Assembly: GCA_018675425.1 (NCBI GenBank)
Contig: JABGYD010000035.1
Coordinates: 62,001-126,000 of the forward strand
DNA length: 64,000 bases
Source of the DNA: Kordiimonadaceae bacterium
Lineage (GTDB): Bacteria; Pseudomonadota; Alphaproteobacteria; Sphingomonadales; Emcibacteraceae
Direction of reading: 5' to 3'
Under the pieces are notes generated by a model, which was not told the origin of the DNA, searched no databases, and saw nothing but the letters and a program-made list of their open reading frames with translations. The position numbers and the translations under genes are program-made. Shown here in pieces: positions 45,764 through 55,417 of the stretch (the stretch's first letter is position 1; every line of letters starts with the position of its first letter).

Positions 45764-47110
45764 ATGAAGTTTAATCAACCATTATATGACTATGTATTAC
45801 AGGCCACAAAAACATTTGAAGAAAGTTTGGATACTCGTCCAGTTACACCAAACACAGTTTCAGTGAAAAACCTTTCTTGCTTTGAAGAGCCTTTAAGTAA
45901 AAAGGGTGCCGAAGCGTTAGATGTTATTAAAATGCTCTATGAAACAGGAGAACCAGGCGTAGTTTCATCGCGTGGCGGTCGTTACTATGGATTTGTTACG
46001 GGAGGAGCTCTTCCTGTGGCCGTTGCAGCTAATTGGCTTGCGGCTAGCTGGGATCAGAATGGGGGCCCAAGTGTCATGAGCCCCACATCAGCAAAGATAG
46101 AAGAGGTCGCAGGGAATTGGGTTCTTGATCTCCTTAATCTTCCGAAGAAAAGTGATTTTAGTTTTGTTACTGGTGCGACTATGGCTGGTTTTACTGCTAT
46201 TTCTGCAGCTCGAAATAGAATGTATAAACAATTAGGTTATAATGTTAAAGAAGATGGGATTAGGAATGCTCCCAAAATCCGTTTTATTATGTCGGATGAA
46301 ATTCACCCGACTAACATCATTGCACTACAATACATGGGTTATGGAAAAAGTGAACTTGAATTTGTTCCCTGCGATGAACAGGGTAGAATTAATCCATCTT
46401 TAATACCATCTTTAGACGATCATTCAATTGTTCTTTTACAAGCCGGTAATGTTAATAGCGGCGCTTTCGATCCGATTGACGAAGTTGCCAACTTAGTTAA
46501 AGATACTGGAGCATGGTTGCATGTAGATGCTGCCTTTGGTGGTTGGGTAAGGGCATGTCATTCCCGTTCATTTTTAACCCGTGGGATGGAGCGAGCGGAT
46601 AGTTGGGCACTTGACTGCCATAAATGGATGAATGTGACCCATGATAGTGCAATAGCTATTTGCCGTCGTCCTGATGCTATTAGTGAAATGTTTGGTGTTC
46701 AAGCAGCTTACCTAGTTCAGGGGTCACTTCGTGAACCAAATCATTATACCCCTGAGCTTTCACGTAGGGCGAGGGGTATTGAAATTTGGGCTACTTTGAA
46801 GCATCTTGGTAAGGATGGGTTTAATGATTTGGTGGAAAGAACTTGTAATCATGCTAAATATATTGCGGAGGAATTAGAAAAATTAGGCTTTGAAATTCTG
46901 AACGAAGTAGTGATAAACCAAGTTGTTGCTACTATGGATGATGATAAAATTGATGATTTTATAACTACAGTCCAAAAAAGTGGAAAAACATGGTTTGGTC
47001 CGACCTATTGGAAGGGTAGAAAAGCTTTTCGCATTAGTATTTCATCCCACGCAACTAAAAAAAATGATGTTGATATTGCACTGTCAGCAATTAAGGAAGC
47101 AATTTCATGA
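45764..47110 (+). CDS. Group II PLP-dependent decarboxylase-family enzyme
   Basis: 448 residues. HVDAAFGGW (253-261) carries the cofactor-binding Asp and Ala-Phe, and DCHKWMN places the Schiff-base Lys at 287. The N-terminal SSRGGRYYGFVTGGALP and GGPSVMSPTSAKIEE are typical of the group II decarboxylases (aromatic amino acid, glutamate or 2,4-diaminobutyrate decarboxylase-like). Some close relatives have other reactions, so the substrate is open. AAGGAA precedes the ATG. A MazG-like gene lies 62 bases downstream. Confidence 0.87.
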   Translation: MKFNQPLYDYVLQATKTFEESLDTRPVTPNTVSVKNLSCFEEPLSKKGAEALDVIKMLYETGEPGVVSSRGGRYYGFVTGGALPVAVAANWLAASWDQNGGPSVMSPTSAKIEEVAGNWVLDLLNLPKKSDFSFVTGATMAGFTAISAARNRMYKQLGYNVKEDGIRNAPKIRFIMSDEIHPTNIIALQYMGYGKSELEFVPCDEQGRINPSLIPSLDDHSIVLLQAGNVNSGAFDPIDEVANLVKDTGAWLHVDAAFGGWVRACHSRSFLTRGMERADSWALDCHKWMNVTHDSAIAICRRPDAISEMFGVQAAYLVQGSLREPNHYTPELSRRARGIEIWATLKHLGKDGFNDLVERTCNHAKYIAEELEKLGFEILNEVVINQVVATMDDDKIDDFITTVQKSGKTWFGPTYWKGRKAFRISISSHATKKNDVDIALSAIKEAIS

Positions 47111-47172
47111 CACTGATGTGAATTGATTAGAATTATAAATAAATAAAATGTTAATTAAATAGTAGGGTCATC

Positions 47173-47667
47173 ATGAAGAAATATCTAGCCGAGAGTGAAC
47201 GCACAGCGTCAAATAATTATTTTACAGACAAAGTAACTGATGTTGAAGTGAAAGAAACTTTTGAAAAATTTTCTACTATTGGTGAAACATTGGATAATCA
47301 GAAAAGACGTCTCTTCTATGGCAAGGGTAATCGGTTGGTTGATGGTGATGTTGATGGTTTTTCTATTGAGGGACTAAACGGTAATATAGTTCATGCAATT
47401 TTTGGACTTTGTACGGAAGCTGGGGAAATTAGTGAAGCACTTTTAAAAGCAGGTGAATTGGGCGGTTTCGACGAGGTTAATTTAAAAGAAGAGGCTGGGG
47501 ACCTTCTTTGGTACCTTGCAATGTTATTTAGAGAACTTGACACTGACTTTACAGAGGTTGCAACTACAAACATTAATAAGCTTAAGGCTCGGTTTCCTGA
47601 AAAGTTTACGAAAGAGAAAGCTTATGTTCGTGACCTTATTACTGAACGCAAAATATTAGAAGATTGA
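47173..47667 (+). CDS. MazG-like nucleotide pyrophosphohydrolase-family protein
   Basis: 164 residues. The all-alpha NTP-pyrophosphatase pattern appears in the second half: LCTEAGEISEALLKA, then KEEAGDLLWYLAMLF, i.e. the ExxE and ExxD metal-binding pairs. The first 60 residues form an extra helical, charged part, as in MazG-like proteins of phages and bacteria. It probably hydrolyses a (d)NTP to the monophosphate, cleaning up unusual or signalling nucleotides. AGGG precedes the ATG. No RelE/MazEF-type partner is near. Confidence 0.8.
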   Translation: MKKYLAESERTASNNYFTDKVTDVEVKETFEKFSTIGETLDNQKRRLFYGKGNRLVDGDVDGFSIEGLNGNIVHAIFGLCTEAGEISEALLKAGELGGFDEVNLKEEAGDLLWYLAMLFRELDTDFTEVATTNINKLKARFPEKFTKEKAYVRDLITERKILED

Positions 47668-47734
47668 TTAACTGAAATATGAAACCCAATCGTAGTATCT
47701 GATTAATTAAGTGAAAATATATCAGTTTGGGCTA

Positions 47735-48096
47735 AAATTGAGTGCAATTATTTTAAATATTTTAATCGCATTCTTTTTTAAGTACTTTCAAGCGGTCTAT
47801 TAATTGCTAGAGATAAAACTTATAATTTAACTATAAAATGAGCTAGGCAAAAACAATTAATGACAATGCTGGTTCACGCACTTAAGGACTGCTGAATATA
47901 CTCTTAAGCAGGGTTATGATTACTTTATTATTAAAAATTCACGGATTTATGATAATACTAAAAAAAACAAAAGACTGTAAAATTTGGATAATGGCGATCA
48001 AAATTTCCACAAATTAGAACAGAATTAATCATACAAAGTCAGGATGAGCTGGCAGTATTAGATCAAGTATACAGAACAGACGATACTAAGGATTAA
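47735..48096 (+). pseudogene. Remains of a small exported or lipoprotein gene
   Basis: Within the 479-base gap after the MazG-like gene three in-order protein-like fragments survive. A hydrophobic signal-like start (KLSAIILNILIAFFF) is at about 47735-47794. The fragment AEYTLKQGYDYFIIKNSR is at 47891-47980, and a C-terminal-like piece ending DQVYRTDDTKD at 47998-48096 is in another frame. AAExTLxQGYDYF is the core motif of small proteobacterial lipoproteins of the CC0125/CC1285 type. Stops and a frame change separate the pieces, so the gene is not functional as read. The identity rests on that one motif. Confidence 0.45.
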
Positions 48097-48146
48097 ATTT
48101 TTAAAAAATATTATACTTAGTATATTTTAAATTTCGAAAATAAATT

Positions 48147-49709
48147 TTAATTTTTTATTATTTTGATGAAATCAAGGTCATGAAAATCATAACTAAAATC
48201 AGTAAGTGGTGATATAGCTTTCATTTTTAAGCCATTTACGTTGCCATAAAAATCTGTACTAAACATTGCAAATGCGTCAGCATTAAAACTACGATCAGTC
48301 CAACTTACTTTAAATGTATTAAACATAATTGGACTAAGTGACCCTTGAAGTTTAAGTGATTTTTGAGCTGTAAAATAAAGTTCACCGTCAATTAAAGTAA
48401 TATCAACATCACCAAACCATTTATCTCGATAGAGGCCAGTATAATCCTCAAGTCGTAACAACGGTTTAGTCTCTTTGTTTTCTAATTCTTCTGCTACTGT
48501 TTTAGTAGCCTGTGCAAGGCTTCTAGTTTGGATTTTAGCAAACCTGTCAACCCAGTTTATGTTTCCGGTATCTAGATATATTTGAAGGATATTTTCCATA
48601 ATTGCACGCATTGCATAACTATTTTCTTGATTAGTTAAAACAACAATTCCAAGGTTTTGGCCAGGGATCATTACCACGTAAGTTACCATGCCCAGTAACC
48701 CTCCGGTGTGAGAAACATGTTTAAAACCATGATAATCCTTTAGCCTAAAGCCTAGGCCATAGGCACTAAAGTTGGTTCCATGCCAGTTATTATCAGTTTT
48801 GCTAACAGGAATTATTGTCTGTGGTGATAACATTTCATTATGCTGTGTTTTTGAAATAAGACCGGCGCCATCGTTAAGGTGAATATTGACCCACTTCATC
48901 ATTGCTCTCGCGCTACATTGAATGCCACCCGCAGCAGCAATAACCATTGGCTTGCCAGGCTCATTTAAACGGCCGACTACCATTAACTCTCCATCTAAAT
49001 TGACATGCGGAGATGCTATATTGTCATTATTAGAAATTTTTGTAATATCTGCTTTACAACCATTACTTATTGCCAATTGGTCCATAATTCGTATTTGCAC
49101 AAAATTTTCGAAAGACATATTACTGGCGGAAGCAATTACTTCGCCGGCAACCACATAAAGGGTGTTATCGTATGCGTACTTCGCTCTAAAGCCACTAACC
49201 ATTTTTAAATATCGAACATTTTTTACTATTTCTTCTCTCGTTACACCCGTGGAAGGCCAGAACATCAAATCGCCAGCACCAAGGCCAAGCCCACTTCTGT
49301 GTGTGAGTAAGTCACGTATTGTAAACTCTGCTGTTATCCATGGATCCATCATTCTGAAGTTGGGAAGGTAATCAATTACCTTATCGTCCCAATTAATTAT
49401 TTCATCGTCAACAAGGATAGCTAGAGCTGATGCCGTAAAAGCTTTAGTGTTTGAAGCAATAGAATACATAGTATCTGCATCAATTAATTCGCTTCTGTTA
49501 ATATTTTTAACGCCGTAGCCTTTTAGATGTTGTATTTTATTATTTTTTATTACGCCAATTGCTACACCAGGTATTTTAAAGCTCTTCATCGCGGCATTAA
49601 CAAAAGTATCTAGTTCTAGTTCCTTTAAATCTCTTGATGAGGCGGGAATTGTAAATATGCCAAAAATCGTAACTAAAATAAAAATTATTTTTAAAAATAT
49701 TTGCAGCAT
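48147..49709 (-). CDS. Exported serine beta-lactamase-like hydrolase
   Basis: 520 residues with a signal peptide (about 1-24, ending PASSRD). The class C/DD-peptidase-type triad motifs are S-x-x-K at Ser86-Lys89 (SNTK), Y-x-N at Tyr176-Asn178 (YDN) and H-T-G at 329-331 in place of KTG. Such HxG proteins are usually esterases or D-amino acid peptidases, not drug-resistance beta-lactamases. The last 100 residues form a beta domain with LRLEDYTGLYRDKWFGD, like DUF3471. It stands alone on the minus strand, divergent from the TonB receptor genes. Confidence 0.9.
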   Translation of the reverse strand: MLQIFLKIIFILVTIFGIFTIPASSRDLKELELDTFVNAAMKSFKIPGVAIGVIKNNKIQHLKGYGVKNINRSELIDADTMYSIASNTKAFTASALAILVDDEIINWDDKVIDYLPNFRMMDPWITAEFTIRDLLTHRSGLGLGAGDLMFWPSTGVTREEIVKNVRYLKMVSGFRAKYAYDNTLYVVAGEVIASASNMSFENFVQIRIMDQLAISNGCKADITKISNNDNIASPHVNLDGELMVVGRLNEPGKPMVIAAAGGIQCSARAMMKWVNIHLNDGAGLISKTQHNEMLSPQTIIPVSKTDNNWHGTNFSAYGLGFRLKDYHGFKHVSHTGGLLGMVTYVVMIPGQNLGIVVLTNQENSYAMRAIMENILQIYLDTGNINWVDRFAKIQTRSLAQATKTVAEELENKETKPLLRLEDYTGLYRDKWFGDVDITLIDGELYFTAQKSLKLQGSLSPIMFNTFKVSWTDRSFNADAFAMFSTDFYGNVNGLKMKAISPLTDFSYDFHDLDFIKIIKN

Positions 49710-49946
49710 ATTAACCTCATAGATGTACGTGTTTCAATGTTCTATTGATAGTAATCACTGTGTTGGGACTTGAAAAGTAAAAATATATTTAAATTAATAA
49801 AGGTCCATAATACGTATTAAAATCATTAATGATCACTTTCAAAAATTTAAATTAATATGAGATGCTATTTACCATTGAACTTTGGGCGTAATAATATATA
49901 CGATACCTTATTACATTTCCTTTGTTTTTATGACGGACTTACAAAT

Positions 49947-52184
49947 ATGATTTCTGGCTTACTCATTAAAATTAACCCGTGTAAAAAACATATGGTTTTA
50001 AAAGTTTTAGCTTTCTTTTGCTTATTCATTAATACAGCTTTTGCCGCGCAAACAACCACAACTACTAATGATGCATCAATCGTTACTTACGAAAAACAGT
50101 TTTTTGAACTTTATGCTCCAGTAACCCTTATTGACATGCTTCAGCGGGTGCCAGGTGCACCTGAGATACTTAATGCCAGTCGTCAACGAAGTGGAGGTGG
50201 AGGTCAAAATCAAGAAAGAGGATTTGGTTCAGGAGGGGATCAAATTCTGATTGATGGTAAGCGTCTGGCGGGTAAAAGTAACAACATTAATGATACACTC
50301 TCTAGAATTTCAGCTAATTCTGTGGAAAAAATAGAATTGATCAGAGGTGCTGCAGGTGGTTTGGATGTTCAAAGTCAGGGTCTGGTAATTAATATACTCC
50401 TCTCTGAAGGGGCGGCTAAATCTACAACTTTTTGGAATATTACCTCTGAAACAAAGCAGGGAAATTCCCCCGGGTTGGAATTTTTATTATCCCACAGCGG
50501 TTCAAAAAATAAACTGGATTATGTATTTAGTGCTGAGCGTGCAAGTAATAAAAGTTTCAACACAGAAAAAAATCAATTTTATGATACCTCAAACTTAAAA
50601 ACTGGCGATAGAACTATTGGAACCAAATTCCTACAAAAAAGTTTAAACTTCAACTCGAACCTTACTTATAATTTTGAAGATGGGGCAATTTTGCGTTTAA
50701 ACGGTTTGTTTGAAACTGGCAATCAAAATTTTGATCAAGACCGTGTGAGGACAGGGGACGACGCCTCTAACCTTTTATGGAGTAACAAGGAAGATCAAGG
50801 GGAGTGGGAGTTCGGAGGGGACTATACTAAAAATCTTGGTAAAATCGGACAATTTAAAGCTGTATTTGTTGCTAATAGAGGTAAAGATGATCAATCGGTA
50901 AATCGTAGTCAAGATATTAACACTACTCCATTTATTTATACTGTAGAAAGAACTATTGAAATAAAGAAAGAAAAAATACTTCGTGCCTCAATTTCAAAAA
51001 CGTTAAACACTTCACAGACTATTGAGTTTGGTGGTGAGGCAGCTTTTAACTCATTTAATAAAAGTTTTGATAGCAAAGATCGTGACTTAGCTGGAGACCC
51101 ATATGTAACCGTGGCTGTAGACAATGTTAAAATTAAAGAAAATCGTTATGAAATTTTTACAAATCACACGTTCAACATTTCGAATTCACTAGTTCTTCAA
51201 AGTAGTCTTACCACAGAATTTTCTCAGATTATTGCTGATAATATATTGCCGGATTTGACTATAAGTCGCCGCAATACTAATTTTACTTATATTAAACCAC
51301 GTATAAATATCCGCTACGACGTAACACCCCGTAATCAAATTAGGGCTACTATCGAGAAAAAAGTAAGTCAACTAAATTTCAATAACTTCGTAACACGTTA
51401 CGATACGAGAAATGAAGAATTTAAATATGGTAATACAAATATAAGACCAGAACAAATTTGGGAATTTCTAACTGCGTACGAGCATCGATTTGCAAATGAT
51501 GGAGGCTCTTTAGAAATTGAGGGCTTTTTCCGCAATTATACTGATAAGATTGTTCGGACTGATTTTACTGAGTATGTTGACTTAGGCTTTGCCTCTATTG
51601 GAAGAGAGGCTTTTTTTGCTTTGCCGCCCAACACTTCTATTCGCTCATACATAGAGGACACTGGTTCTGGATTTATTTCTAAATCTGGAAATGTTGGGAA
51701 GGCGAGTTCATATGGATTTAATATTAAAAGTAGTTTACGTCTTGGTCTCGTGGGTTTAACGGATGCCGTACTCAGTGCTAAGTATACATTTGAAAAATCA
51801 AAAATTATTGATCAATTTACTCGCCTAGAACGTTCTTTTTCACGTTTATCCGATCATATATGGGATTTGAATTATCGTCATGACCTAACTAACTTAGGCC
51901 TGTCTTATGGTGGTCGCGTTTCATTCAGCAGTGATGCTGCAAACCATGACATAAGATATTACCAACCCTATAATCCTCAGGCAAATGTCAGCGTTTTTGC
52001 GGAATATAATATTTTTGATGGTATTAAGGTCAGAATTGACGCTAAACAGTTAACTCAAAAACGGGGGACTTCGTCCCGATATAATTATTCAGACCACATA
52101 CGTATTAATAGCCTTTCCTCAAGTGAAAAAAGACAAACTACGGTTCCAAGAGAATTGGAAATTTCAATCCAAGGTACGTTCTAA
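49947..52184 (+). CDS. TonB-dependent receptor (tandem copy 1)
   Basis: 745 residues counted from ATG 49947 (CGGA nine bases upstream); earlier and later ATGs (49857, 49992) are also in frame. After the signal peptide (ending NTAFAAQ) comes SIVTYEKQFF, a likely TonB box shared with the next receptor. The plug domain follows (TLIDMLQRVPG, FGSGGDQILIDGKRLAGK, VEKIELIRGAAGGLD), then a 22-strand barrel ending in an aromatic residue (IQGTF). It imports an unknown iron complex, glycan or cofactor. Its neighbour is a clear paralogue. Confidence 0.9.
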   Translation: MISGLLIKINPCKKHMVLKVLAFFCLFINTAFAAQTTTTTNDASIVTYEKQFFELYAPVTLIDMLQRVPGAPEILNASRQRSGGGGQNQERGFGSGGDQILIDGKRLAGKSNNINDTLSRISANSVEKIELIRGAAGGLDVQSQGLVINILLSEGAAKSTTFWNITSETKQGNSPGLEFLLSHSGSKNKLDYVFSAERASNKSFNTEKNQFYDTSNLKTGDRTIGTKFLQKSLNFNSNLTYNFEDGAILRLNGLFETGNQNFDQDRVRTGDDASNLLWSNKEDQGEWEFGGDYTKNLGKIGQFKAVFVANRGKDDQSVNRSQDINTTPFIYTVERTIEIKKEKILRASISKTLNTSQTIEFGGEAAFNSFNKSFDSKDRDLAGDPYVTVAVDNVKIKENRYEIFTNHTFNISNSLVLQSSLTTEFSQIIADNILPDLTISRRNTNFTYIKPRINIRYDVTPRNQIRATIEKKVSQLNFNNFVTRYDTRNEEFKYGNTNIRPEQIWEFLTAYEHRFANDGGSLEIEGFFRNYTDKIVRTDFTEYVDLGFASIGREAFFALPPNTSIRSYIEDTGSGFISKSGNVGKASSYGFNIKSSLRLGLVGLTDAVLSAKYTFEKSKIIDQFTRLERSFSRLSDHIWDLNYRHDLTNLGLSYGGRVSFSSDAANHDIRYYQPYNPQANVSVFAEYNIFDGIKVRIDAKQLTQKRGTSSRYNYSDHIRINSLSSSEKRQTTVPRELEISIQGTF

Positions 52185-52278
52185 ATTTAATTTATATACT
52201 ATATCATATACCAATTGATTTTTAAGGCTACTTTCGCTATATCGGTTCAAAGCTTTTCTTTAATAATTGATAAATTAT

Positions 52279-54483
52279 ATGAAATTTTACTTAGTATTTT
52301 TCTTAATCTTCTCAACTTACATGAATGTGGCAGTACTTGCAGCTGAGGATACATCCATAGGCTCATCCGTAGTTACCTATGATCAAAATTATTTTGATAG
52401 TTTTAACCCTGTAACTCTTTTAGATATGCTGATGGCCGTCCCTGGCGTACCAGATATTCTTAATAAAAATCAACAACAAGCTCGACGGGCTGCGTTTAGT
52501 GGTGGAGGTGGTCAAAGAGGGTTTGGTTCTGGTGGGGATCAGATATTGATGGATGGTAAACGCCTCGCCGGTAAAGCTAATAATATTAATGATACTCTCT
52601 CTAGAGTATCTGCTACTCAAGTAAATAGGGTTGAATTGATACGTGGTGCAGCAAGTGGTCTTGATGTTCAAAGTCAGGGTCTTGTTATTAATATCATAAT
52701 GAAGGAGGGGGGGTCAACGTCAACTACGTTTTGGAAAATTAAAGGAGAATATACAGAAAATTATGATTTTGTTCCCGAATTTCTTCTTTCTCACAATGGA
52801 TCACTAGGAAAGCTTGATTACACATTAAGTTATGAACGCCAGAACAATGATTTTTTCTTTAATGGAAAAGAAAAATTTTATGGTCCAACCAATCTTCTTA
52901 TTTCTCAACAAACACTTACAGGAAATTTTGATCGCTTTGGTCATAAATTAAATACCAATATTGAATATGAATTTAAAGATGGCAGTCGTCTTCGTTTAAA
53001 TGGTCTTTATGAACCAAACGGGATGAACGGTAAGGAATATAGAGATAAAACTAGTGATAGCTTGAGACCTATATTCTGGGATACTGATCGTGATGATAAA
53101 AAATGGGAGGTTGGCGGAGACTATACTAAAAATTTAGGCTTTTTAGGCTCCTTGAAAAGCTTATTTGTCATAAATCAAAGTAATCTTGATCAAATAGTTT
53201 TTCGTTTCAAGGGTGAAGGTATTAATAAATACGAATATACTCGGGATATCACAGATGAAGATCGTAGCGAAGGGATCTTTCGATCATCACTTACTAAAAA
53301 GCTTACTAGTGAGCAGTCTATTGAGTTTGGTGGAGAGGCGGCAATTAATAAATTTGATAAAGTTTTTAAAAATTATGATCGTACTAATATTACAAGTAAT
53401 CTTTTCCTGGATAGCAGTGATAACGTCAAAATAAAGGAAAACCGGTATGAAGTATTTGCCAATCATAGTTATAACATATCACCTTCTATGACTTTACAAA
53501 GTTCACTAACTTCTGAGTTCTCTAAAATAGTTGCAGATAATTTATTTCTGGGAGGTGAGGTTGATCGGCGTAACACAAGTTTTACATATTTAAAGCCAAG
53601 AGTAAACTTCCGCTATGATTTATCCTCCCAGGATCAAGTTAGAATTTTACTTGAAAAAAAAGTAAGTCAATTAAATTTCAATAATTTTGTTACTCGCTTC
53701 GACCCTCAAGAATTACTATATAGAGTAGGTAATACTAAAATTCGTCCTGAACAAACTTGGGACTTTGCTGTCACTTTTGAACACCGCCTTTTGAATGATA
53801 AAGGCTCTTTTGAAGGCGAACTATTCTACCGTAAGTATACGGATCATATTTCCTCTACGGATTTTACTAATTATGTTGATGACAGTTTTAATCCAATTGG
53901 AGTTGATAGTTTTTTTGCTTTACCACCTAGCAAAGCCTTGCGTGATTACGTTGATGATACAGGTAATAGTTACTCAGCAAAGTCTGGGAATATCCCAACA
54001 GCAAAAGGTTATGGAGTAAAACTAAAAAGTAATTTACGGTTAGCTTTTATAGGGTTTCCTGATGCTACACTTAGTATTAATTATATATATGAGCGCAGAC
54101 GAACTAAAGATCAGTTTACTGGTCTGATGCGAAATTTTGATCGTCATTCAGACCATCGGGTTGATATTAATTTCCGTCATGATATATCAACATATAAAAT
54201 TACCTATGGTTTCGATTTTAGTGCAAGAAGTGATAGTTCACGTCATTATATAAGTTATTATTGGCCTGACAGTCCTGCAGCTAACATTAAAATATTTGCA
54301 GAAAAAACAATTTTTTCAAAATATAAACTGCGCTTTGAGGCTGAGGGTCTTACTAGAAATCGCGGGAGCTCGAAATATTATATATACAATGATCATATCA
54401 GATTTTCTGATCTTAAAGAACGTCAAGATAAATTTAATAGGAGACCAATAGAGCTTAGAGTTTCAATTCAAGGAACTTTTTAA
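52279..54483 (+). CDS. TonB-dependent receptor (tandem copy 2)
   Basis: 734 residues. Signal peptide about 1-22 (ending AVLAAED), then SVVTYDQNYF as probable TonB box, plug (TLLDMLMAVPG, FGSGGDQILMDGKRLAGK, VNRVELIRGAASGLD) and barrel ending IQGTF, all collinear with the preceding receptor. ATG 52279 is chosen; TTG 52267 is in frame but has no ribosome site. The barrel loops differ much more than plug and strands, so the two receptors may take different but related ligands. Arisen by tandem duplication. Confidence 0.9.
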   Translation: MKFYLVFFLIFSTYMNVAVLAAEDTSIGSSVVTYDQNYFDSFNPVTLLDMLMAVPGVPDILNKNQQQARRAAFSGGGGQRGFGSGGDQILMDGKRLAGKANNINDTLSRVSATQVNRVELIRGAASGLDVQSQGLVINIIMKEGGSTSTTFWKIKGEYTENYDFVPEFLLSHNGSLGKLDYTLSYERQNNDFFFNGKEKFYGPTNLLISQQTLTGNFDRFGHKLNTNIEYEFKDGSRLRLNGLYEPNGMNGKEYRDKTSDSLRPIFWDTDRDDKKWEVGGDYTKNLGFLGSLKSLFVINQSNLDQIVFRFKGEGINKYEYTRDITDEDRSEGIFRSSLTKKLTSEQSIEFGGEAAINKFDKVFKNYDRTNITSNLFLDSSDNVKIKENRYEVFANHSYNISPSMTLQSSLTSEFSKIVADNLFLGGEVDRRNTSFTYLKPRVNFRYDLSSQDQVRILLEKKVSQLNFNNFVTRFDPQELLYRVGNTKIRPEQTWDFAVTFEHRLLNDKGSFEGELFYRKYTDHISSTDFTNYVDDSFNPIGVDSFFALPPSKALRDYVDDTGNSYSAKSGNIPTAKGYGVKLKSNLRLAFIGFPDATLSINYIYERRRTKDQFTGLMRNFDRHSDHRVDINFRHDISTYKITYGFDFSARSDSSRHYISYYWPDSPAANIKIFAEKTIFSKYKLRFEAEGLTRNRGSSKYYIYNDHIRFSDLKERQDKFNRRPIELRVSIQGTF

Positions 54484-54518
54484 AATGGTTGGCTGTTTAT
54501 TATTGAAAAAATGGATCG

Positions 54519-54866
54519 TTGACTATAACTTATTGTTTAACAAGTTTATTAATAGGAAAAATAATTATAAAAAATTTAACAATAGCTATCGTGTCAATTG
54601 TTCTTGGTTTTACTGGAGCTTACGCGGATAACAATAAGGGCCAAGTAGCTTATTCTCAGGGTCTTTACGATATAGCGCTCAAAGAATTTACTGCAGCTGC
54701 AGCTGAAGATGATAGAAACGCTCAATTTAATTTGGGAATTATGTACGAAAATGGTCACGGGGTTAAACAAAGTGATGTGAAAGCCGGAGAATGGTTTCAG
54801 AAAGCAGCCGATAATGGGCACCCTGAAGCGCCTATGGCCTTAATGCTACTATACGAATACTTTTAA
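54519..54866 (+). CDS. Exported SEL1-repeat protein with an unusual start
   Basis: 115 residues as drawn from TTG 54519. Two SEL1-type repeats are seen (AAEDDRNAQFNLGIMYENG and KAGEWFQKAADNGHPEA). A normal signal peptide, KNLTIAIVSIVLGFTGAYAD, begins only at codon 17, and no ATG, GTG or TTG lies next to it. The one good ribosome site, AGGA at 54554-54557, is six bases before ATT 54564 and nine before ATA 54567. The real start may therefore be ATT/ATA, or the ATG was lost by mutation. A second SEL1 gene follows after 14 bases. Confidence 0.7.
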   Translation: MTITYCLTSLLIGKIIIKNLTIAIVSIVLGFTGAYADNNKGQVAYSQGLYDIALKEFTAAAAEDDRNAQFNLGIMYENGHGVKQSDVKAGEWFQKAADNGHPEAPMALMLLYEYF

Positions 54867-54880
54867 CTGTTAGGTGAAAA

Positions 54881-55375
54881 ATGATATTAAAAAACCAAAT
54901 TGTAAAAATTATAAAAATTGGGCTTATAGTTGTTATTTTAACACCAATTATGTCGGCTAATGCAAGCTATGAAACAGGTAAAATTGCTTACGATGAATAT
55001 CGCTATGATGAAGCATACCTTGATTTAAAAGCTGAGGCTGAGAATGGACATATGCTAGCACAATACTATCTGGCAGTAATGTATGCGATGGGACACTCTG
55101 TTCCTCGTAATGATATTTCTGCTTATAGTTGGTTTATGAAAGCCGCCCTTCAAGGCCACCCAATATCTCAAGGAAATATTGGAACTATGAAACTAAATTC
55201 TCGTGGCACTGACTATGACTTAACTGGCTCTTATTACTGGTTTATCCTTGCGGAAAACGGGGGCTTTGAAAAAGCTCGTAAATTTATGTGGCGAGTGACC
55301 AATTATATGAAACGTGAAGATATAGAAAGTATTCAAATTAAGGCTGACGATTGGATAAAAAACAATCGTGAGTAA
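54881..55375 (+). CDS. Exported SEL1-repeat protein
   Basis: 164 residues with a signal peptide (about 1-28, ending MSANASY). SEL1 repeats appear as AENGHMLAQYYLAVMYAMG, SAYSWFMKAALQGHPISQ and GSYYWFILAENGGFEKAR, three units. The start is ATG 54881 with TTAGGTG upstream. SEL1 proteins are scaffolds in envelope and secretion processes. It follows its relative by 14 bases, just downstream of the receptor pair and before the VanX-like dipeptidase gene. Confidence 0.82.
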   Translation: MILKNQIVKIIKIGLIVVILTPIMSANASYETGKIAYDEYRYDEAYLDLKAEAENGHMLAQYYLAVMYAMGHSVPRNDISAYSWFMKAALQGHPISQGNIGTMKLNSRGTDYDLTGSYYWFILAENGGFEKARKFMWRVTNYMKREDIESIQIKADDWIKNNRE

Positions 55376-55417
55376 AAATGATATAATTATATTTTTATAG
55401 ATCAGGGATTATTATAA

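Noticed and set aside
49005-49208. Small plus-strand ORFs inside the serine hydrolase gene
   Set aside because: They are antisense to a gene with complete catalytic motifs and have no signal or start support.
48147-49709. Antibiotic-resistance beta-lactamase
   Set aside because: The third motif is HTG, not KTG, and a DUF3471-like domain follows, as in esterases and D-amino peptidases.
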